A stretch of DNA of 64,000 nt, taken from NCBI GenBank assembly GCA_000149265.1, contig CH001286.1, positions 261,784-325,783 of the forward strand. The letters run 5' to 3'. The stretch comes from Ciona savignyi (Eukaryota > Chordata > Ascidiacea > Phlebobranchia > Cionidae). This document shows, piece by piece, positions 57,705 through 64,000 of this stretch (position 1 is its first letter; each line of letters starts with the position of its first letter). The translations under genes and the position numbers were made by a program. Below the pieces are notes generated by a model. The model searched no databases. It was not told the origin of the DNA and was given only the letters and a program-made list of their open reading frames with translations.

Positions 57705-58970
57705 TTTGATTGATTGATTGATTATATGCTGAATGGGACCCTACGGAGAGCCAAAAAGATGATTAGCATGGCCATGTTCCCTCGGGCATGCTGAAAAGGT
57801 AAGTCGGGCAGTAGCGGTGGCACAATACCCAACAAATATCCCTCCAAGCAAATAAAAAAATCAATAACAAAACCACATGCTGATGCTGATGATGGTCTGA
57901 TCGAATGCAAACCCTGACAAAGCGAGCTTATAATGCTCTGCGGCATTAAACACAAGATATCTCCTTGCCGCGATAGCGATGAGGTGTCCCGCTGCCACCT
58001 CACTGAAATTTCTACTGGCACACCAACTTTCAAATTTAACAATTAAGCAAGCAAAGCTGTCCGACCTGTCGAGCAGTGACGCAGCTAGCTCCATTCGACG
58101 GACGCGAGAAGCTTCAAAGTCAGCAATGTCTAAGGAAAACTTTCAATACAAGAAAAATTGGCAGCAGAAGGTTAGCAAACGAGCCCAAAGGTCCACTGAT
58201 AAACTCTGCAATTGTCCCGGCCACAGCAACACCACATAGCCCACAGCGGCAGGCAAGTGAGCAACAGCGGGTCAATTAAATGGAAGAGGTAAAGTATAAA
58301 AGTATAGATTAAACCATTCCTAATCCGGGCACAAAAAGGTCTCATGTAAATCAAAAGGCTACACTTGTGCAAGCATGCATCATAACAATTACCGGTTGGG
58401 TTGATTGCACAGTCAACCCTTAATCGTCTGGAGAAATGGGAAATAAACAACGATCTTCATTCTGTTCCTGCAAATACGGCTGTGTTCACGTTTATGGTGA
58501 TCATAAAATGCTTCACAACGTCCAGCTAAGCCTAATAAAAAAGCTACGCATCTTGGTGTCATCTTAGACACTAATTCTTGAAAGAATCACCATTAAAATT
58601 GTATTAAGAAGACAACTGCTACTCTAGCATAATATTAAGCTTTGCTCTACATGAGGGCTTCAATAAAAATTAAGTCAGATTATCTGAACTATATTCACCT
58701 TTGCTTCATTAGTGTAAGTCCTTGCAACATACCAACGTAATATTTAGGACACCTGCGAATAACCGATAGACTGGCTAGTCTATCACTTGCGTATTTAATG
58801 GCAATGGGTATGATATTTAACCTCTACCAACCACTGTACCTACTTCAGGGCAGAGCCATAAAAACGGCTCATCGTCTGAAATTTATAAGCCATTGACTGA
58901 AACAGGCCCTGTTATTCAGTGTGCCACATAACAGATATCCACTCTCTCTCATTGTTAGTTGATTGCAGCT
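57705..58970. other. Unassigned; GC-richer block with short minus ORFs
   Basis: 57720-58300 is GC-richer than its flanks and has two overlapping minus ORFs (58094-57861 with AASLLDRSDSFACLIVKFES; 58042-57722). They look like a decayed transposon gene of unknown class, but I recognise no motif. 58300-58970 shows nothing. Confidence 0.25.
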
Positions 58971-58971
58971 C

Positions 58972-59997
58972 ATTATGGGTCCAATTTGAAAAAATGGGAC
59001 ACATATTGTTTTTGTCCTTTTTTTTCGTTGTTTTTTTTTCTTTTTTTTTCTTCGTCAAACACTTGACAGGCATGGCATGTCGCCCCGACATCTACCAGAA
59101 GAAACAATGGAATCGCAATGAAACTTGGTGATATTTTAGACAACATGGTCTAGATATGCAGAAACCAAAATTTTGGGTGCTAAATTCAAGGGAATTCCCC
59201 TGGGACGTTAAAAACCAAAACGGTATTTTTTTTTCTAAAAAAATTACTTTTTTTGGGCATAGCACTTGAACGGCAGCTTCAATTTTAATCAGATTTGGTG
59301 GAATGTAAGTGCATTAGTCACTGATTTAACACTAAAAAGAAATAAAAAAATTATCTGGGGAAATACCCTAAAAATAAGAGAGAGACGTTAAAATTCAAAA
59401 CGGTTATTTTTCTTTAAAAATTAGGACATTTTTGATCAGATTTGGTGGAATGCTAGATCGTTAGCCACCCTGTGTCACTTAAAAGAAAGAAAAAAATACT
59501 TAGGGTAACTCCCTTAAAAACGAAGATATGTTCCTGACTCATGATTGTGACAAGCATGCCACATTGCACTGACATCTCCAATAAGGACTCGTCAAACCGG
59601 ATTAAAACTTTAAGAATTGATAGTTAACATGACCCACATATGTAAAAACAGAAACTTTACCAAGCCCATGGGGAATTCCCCGAAGCCATGAAAAACTAAA
59701 TCGAATTGTTTTAGGAATTTAGCTTCATTTCAATACAGCACTTGGAAAAAGCTTTACTTTAAAACATTTGTGATAAAATATTTGTAAATCTATTACGATT
59801 GTTCTTTCTTTACCTACATATGGAGAAGTTTGGTTTGATACCTATGGGACCCATGAGTTTATGCTTGCAGAAACAAAAACTACATACAAAGTGTATAAAA
59901 TACAAAATGTGGTTAGGGACCCTGTAGCATGAATATATGGCATGCAAAATGTGTTTTACAAATAGTGGTGGTTAAACACGTGGTTAACACTCTCTAG
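58972..59997 (-). mobile_element. HLR copy F, complete but short
   Basis: The hairpin end (ATTATGGGTCC...GGGACACAT) starts at 58972 with one stem mismatch, and the CTAG end is at 59997. It carries fewer units than B, C or E, with GGGAATTCCCC at about 59190 and a perfect GGGGAATTCCCC at 59670. Confidence 0.75.
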
Positions 59998-60170
59998 TTC
60001 AATATCCATCTGGAACGACGTTTCGCTATTTAGATCAGCAATCCACCTAAACTTCCTGTTGTGGAAATGCTTTCAATTTCTATCCATCTAGTAATAATAA
60101 TACGTGCAGGTTTTCAGACAGTTATTTTGTGCTCTGTAATCATGCCCGCATGTGTGTAATAATCATTTAC
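59998..60170 (+). pseudogene. Possible C-type lectin exon remnant
   Basis: One plus frame reads YPSGTTFRYLDQQST, a stop, then TSCCGNAFNFYPSSNNNTC and RFSDSYFVLCNHARM. The cysteine spacing and the YFVLC ending resemble the end of a C-type lectin domain (compare ADCGRLYPTSS...FALCEKN at 13.1 kb). It abuts the CTAG end of HLR copy F, as the damaged exon at 14217 abuts copy D. Weak evidence; could be chance. Confidence 0.35.
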
Positions 60171-60615
60171 TCTGATATAACATTCTTTGCGTGCTATATA
60201 ACTCCACGTGTTTCACTTTAATTCCATTCACTACGATTCATTACCAAGTCTCTCCAATACAAGAATACAACACTTCTATCACGTCGATCGCAGCTTATCT
60301 CTTATACTGGTTCACGGCACGACTGGTCGGCTGGTGCTGGCTTATTTGACAGCTATATCGCGGATAGCTTCTTGGCGCTGGAGTAACGGACGTCTATGAA
60401 CTGACTAATATTCCTGGTCCCGGGGCCACCGAGAACCCGATCATATAAAATGAAAATGTAGGAAATTTTCATGTTCAAATCCATATAGCACATCCACAGA
60501 ACTAATATCTTCATCAGCAAACCACTATTTTATAAAGACTGCAATAATAGTGTATAATAAAATACCCCAGAACATGCAAACTCAGGGCGGTATTTATTTG
60601 CTCTGGCAAATTACC
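60171..60615. other. No gene seen
   Basis: AT-rich; the ORF at 60208-60399 has no recognisable content. Confidence 0.35.
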
Positions 60616-60629
60616 TAAACTGTCCCATT

Positions 60630-60825
60630 ATGTAATTGCCAAGATGTGACAAACCATGCGATTTTGCTATGGTCACAAAAATACAATTACATCATTTCTC
60701 GGATTCATCTAAAAAATCATGTGGAGCGGTTTTGTGCATAGGATTGGTGGATTACCTTGGAAATAACAGTTTAATTGTACATAGTTGGTTCAAAGCCCAA
60801 AGTATGTACGATCACTTTTAAAGCA
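60630..60825 (+). pseudogene. BEL/Pao fragment (RT-RNase H junction)
   Basis: LPRCDKPCDFAMVTKIQLHH then FSDSSKKSCGAVLC matches the block where BEL/Pao reverse transcriptase passes into RNase H (…LHHFsDaS..gyGav). About 60 codons only, open, but cut at both ends. Confidence 0.65.
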
Positions 60826-61084
60826 CCCATCAACAACCATAGACAAATATCATTTATTCCCTTTGATAAGGTAAATGAAGCATAGTTGATGATTATTAAA
60901 TACTTACGAGAGCAGTATATAACTTCAAAACACAGTTACGTCGCTTCCTTGATTATTGAAGACTCCAATTTCGGTTATATGGAAGAGAATATGTATTGGA
61001 TGGACTTGGTGAACAATAATGGAATTAGCTATATCTAAACCATAGAAAGTTATTTTAAGTTGCATGTGTTCAATTAATTAACAC

Positions 61085-61130
61085 GTTTTTAACAAATGGT
61101 GGCGGTTCACACGAGATTGTCGCTCTCTAG
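61085..61130 (-). mobile_element. Divergent HLR-like terminus
   Basis: AACAAATGGTGGCGGTTCAC and GTCGCTCTCTAG parallel the HLR end (ACAAATAGTGGTGGTTAAAC...GACACTCTCTAG). A related subfamily end; the rest of the element is not recognised. Confidence 0.45.
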
Positions 61131-61429
61131 TTTTAATTGAAGATTTGTGCTGTCCGGTATTTCTAGTATTTCTTTTGAATCTAGAGAAATCGGCGATAAC
61201 TTTCAAAGAAAAATAACAGAAATCAAATGTAGTAAAACTAAATGTGTTCTCTTCGATTTCGTAGATGTTGTTTTTTCAACAATATAAATGTGCATTGGTC
61301 GTTATTAGTATTATAAATGCGTATAGTTGCATCAAATTGAACAATTCGACCGGGATCTGGAGTATTGGACGCAGATTATTTCATTGTCAGAGAACGCTGT
61401 TGGCGCGAAGCGACCTTCCTACAACCGGG

Positions 61430-64000
61430 GTGCAGCGTACCGAGTGATAAAAAATCGACGGTCTGGACGCAGGGATTCGCGCTGACTTCTGGAGAGACAT
61501 GAAAGGTACGGGTCCGTAAGGTGCTGGACGGTTCGAACAATGTGCGTCGCTGCAGTATCCCGCTTGACGTACTAGAGCGGAGGAACCGCAGCGATCTTGC
61601 AGCGGCGGCAGTAACCGGCAAGCAAGCGTCCATGCCCGACTGGATGCAATCCTGCCTATACGCGGAGAGACCCGATCCCCCCAGAAGTAGCCTCATCAGT
61701 CGACGAGCGGGAGACGGCGGTGGAGGTTGGGGCGGTCCTTAGTGGCTTGAATCTCCAGTCCGCTCCGGGTTCGGACGGCCTATCCTATCGGTTTTGGAAG
61801 AACCTTGACCCTACGAGTCGTATACTTGCCAGTCTTTTCGAAATCGTTAGGAGCAACGGCCAGATGCCGAGCGCGTGGCGGACTTGTAACGTCACCCTTA
61901 TCTGCAAAGATACAGAGGGTGACGCTCAGGAGGTCGGCAACTGAAGGCCCATCAGCCTCTGTCGTACCTTGTACAAACTGTACGCCGCTGTCCTCGCACG
62001 GCGGCTGCAAACGTGGGCGAAGGACGGAGGGATCATCTCACCGTGTCAAAAGGGTTTCGTTCCAGTGGAAGGCGTGTTCGAGCATGTGTTCGTGCTGGAC
62101 TCCGTGATTTCGGAGGCCAAGATGCGACGGCAAAATCTACTTGCTGTCTTTCTTGACGTCCGGAACGCGTTTGGATCTGTCCGGCATGAAAGCATGTTTG
62201 GGGTTCTTGAGCACTTTGAAGCCCCGACGTACCTCGTTGACGTGATCCGGGACGTATACTCCGGAACCTCGTGCCGAATTAGAACCTCGGTCGGGTCTAC
62301 GAAAGAGATACCCTTGCGGTCGTGTGGTCCGGCAGGGTTGTCCCCTCTCCGGTATCCTTTTCAACTTAGTAATGGGAATCCTAGTCGTTGGGCTGAGTGC
62401 TGGGGACGATGGCTACCGAATGGCATGCGCTGACGGCAAGCTCATTCAGGTCCTGGCATACGGTGACGATCTGGTAGTAGTGACGAAAGACCGTGACCAG
62501 ATGCTGCGTCAGCTTGCGGTGTGTGAGCGCTTCGGTCGCTGGACCGGCCTCCAATTTAACCTGGCGAAGTGTGGATTGATCGGCTGGAGGGTGTTGCATG
62601 GGCGCAAGAGGGTTCCGCTGGGTGGTGATCCGCTCCTGTTAGACGAAGTGGAGATTCCCCAGTTAAGGCCTGATGAACATTACAAGTACCTAGGCGCCAT
62701 GACTGACATCAGGCTTGTCCCCCGCACGAACTCCCGGCTGGTCTCCCACTTCACGGCCAGGCTCCAGCGGCTGTTTCAGTCGTTTCTCACACCGCACCAA
62801 AAGCTGATCGCTCTGAAGCGCTTTCTGCTACCTAGTCTCAGTTTTCATCTTAGAGTCCGACCCCTTGCACAGAGGGATCTGATGGCGCTCGATCGACGTG
62901 TGCGCGAGTGTTTGAGGGTGGCGTTTCGCTTGACCAAGCCCTCCTGTCAGGCGGTGTTTCACACTCCGCAGGACTTGGGGGGTCTGGGTGTACCTTCTCT
63001 AGTTGACGAGGGTCATATCCTGACGGTCGCCCAGGGGTTCAAGATGCTAACGTCGCCGGATCCACTCGTCGCAGCGATCTCCGTCGGGCGTGTGAAGATC
63101 TATGTGGCCAAGTTTGGTCGATCGACGATGTGTGGCCTTTGGACCGGGCGAGTTTTCTATCCGGTGGTCCAGTCAATGGAACCGTTACTCGAAAGCGTGG
63201 CATAAACCTGCCTTCGGACTTGTGGACTCGGATCCGCATCTCGAGTCGTCAGTTAGGTGCCTCGTGGAGCGAGGACCTCCTTGGCGGTACCACAGTCAGG
63301 TTCGGTAATGTCCTCATTACCAGCCAGAGTCGTCGGAAGCTGATCCAGTGTCTCCACGTGCACTGCCAGCGCGCGTGGCGACAGCAGTGGGAGTCTTACC
63401 CTAACCAGGGTTAGACGACTTCTGCGCATATGGCGTTTTCGGCCGCCAGTGCCTGGGTCAAGCGACCTTCGTCGATAGATTTTTCAGCGTATTTATTTGC
63501 GCTGAACGCACGCTTGAACCTCCTTCCCACAAGGAATGTACTTGCTCTTTACAGCAGGATTCAGCACATTTCTACATCGTGCCGCTGTTGTGGGGCTGAA
63601 TTTGAGACTATCCCGCAGGTGCTGAATTGGTGCCCAAGCTCGATGAACTTGATGACTGAGCGGCACGATTCGGTACTGCGGGAGATCCTTAAACATGTTG
63701 ATCGGACCCGTTCTCCGTGATCTCGATCGATCGGACTGTGCCAGAACACGTGGCGGCCACTGGCGAGGCTCTGAGGCCCGACATCGTAACTCGTCGGGCC
63801 GACTGCTCAGTCGTGGTCGCCAACGTGGCCTGCCCGTTCGATTTGAGACAGAACCTTGATGAGGCGGTAAAACGGAAGTTAACAAAGTACGACGAACTGT
63901 GCTGTAACATCGGTTCCTCCACTGGGAAACCGGTGGAGTGCTACGCACTAGTCGTGGGCTGCTTGGGGAGCCTCTCGGAGAGTCTCGCCACCTCTCTCCA
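61430..64000 (+). pseudogene. R2-like LINE (REL endonuclease clade), inactivated
   Basis: A GC-rich block with a plus-strand reverse transcriptase: SAPGSDGLSYRFWKNL (61752-61800), RPISL after a TGA (61942), FLDVRNAFGSVRHESM (62150-62200), GCPLSGILFNLVMGI (62330-62375) and the catalytic LAYGDDLVVV (62453-62482), then LPSLSFHLRV. A zinc-binding-like CRCCGAEFETIPQVLNWC (63568-63621) and a restriction-like endonuclease, RPDIVTRR...VVVANVACPFD (63775-63845), follow: the R2 order. A TGA at 61942, shifts near 62320, 63110 and 63720, Q where the zinc-site H is expected, and N where the endonuclease V-D-V aspartate is expected all show a dead copy. The 3' end is beyond the window; the N-terminal DNA-binding part is not readable before 61430. 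Confidence 0.8.

Noticed and set aside
61430..64000. rDNA locus flanking the R2-like element
   Set aside because: The sequence left of 61430 shows no 28S-like stretch, and nothing ribosomal is visible in the window.

Overview
This window reads as nuclear DNA of an invertebrate animal. It is AT-rich, genes are split into small exons with GT/AG junctions, and there are two assembly gaps and dense transposable elements of nearly every class. A multi-exon NACHT-LRR (NLR) receptor gene, C-type lectin-like genes, tRNA-derived SINEs and an R2-like LINE together suggest a tunicate, possibly Ciona-like. That assignment is inference from gene and repeat style, not proven here.

Layout. 1-3.04 kb: two head-to-head copies of an unusual Helitron/Helentron-like repeat (called HLR here). 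3.2-3.9 kb: remnant of a possible transposase. 5.18-7.03 kb (minus): a four-exon secreted C-type lectin-like gene whose exon phases I could join. 7.9-9.2 kb: SINE pieces, a 126-bp MITE with an 8-bp target duplication and a long inverted repeat. 9.4-12.0 kb: a duplicated 0.57-kb unit followed by an HLR that itself carries a hAT MITE. 12.86-17.35 kb: a C-type lectin exon (plus) and a damaged second copy of it, split by an HLR and a 2.9-kb Gypsy element. 17.49-23.79 kb: a complete CACTA (EnSpm) element with terminal inverted repeats and two genes. 24.1-27.3 kb: Gypsy gag remnant, SINE and BEL/Pao remnant. 27.9-28.6 kb: gap.

29.5-32.2 kb: a 25-bp minisatellite that is open in all three minus frames. 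32.4-50.7 kb (minus): the NLR gene. One large NACHT exon is followed by small phase-0 LRR exons arranged as a four-exon cassette present twice in full and once in part, then a short terminal exon. Its introns hold a 28-bp satellite with a gap inside, a hAT transposase remnant, a hAT MITE and an HLR copy. 50.9-58.3 kb: SINE split by a solo LTR, a Q-rich minus exon, and a second solo LTR. 59-60 kb: another HLR next to a possible lectin exon remnant. 60.6 kb: BEL/Pao fragment. 61.4-64.0 kb: GC-rich, inactivated R2-like LINE running off the window.

The host genes are immune-type: a lectin for sugar or ligand recognition and a cytosolic NLR sensor. The repeat family scattered between them carries perfect palindromic GGGGAATTCCCC sites, which match the NF-kappaB consensus; whether they act as such is untested. 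All coordinates and splice junctions were read by eye, and names rest on motif recognition, not database searches.
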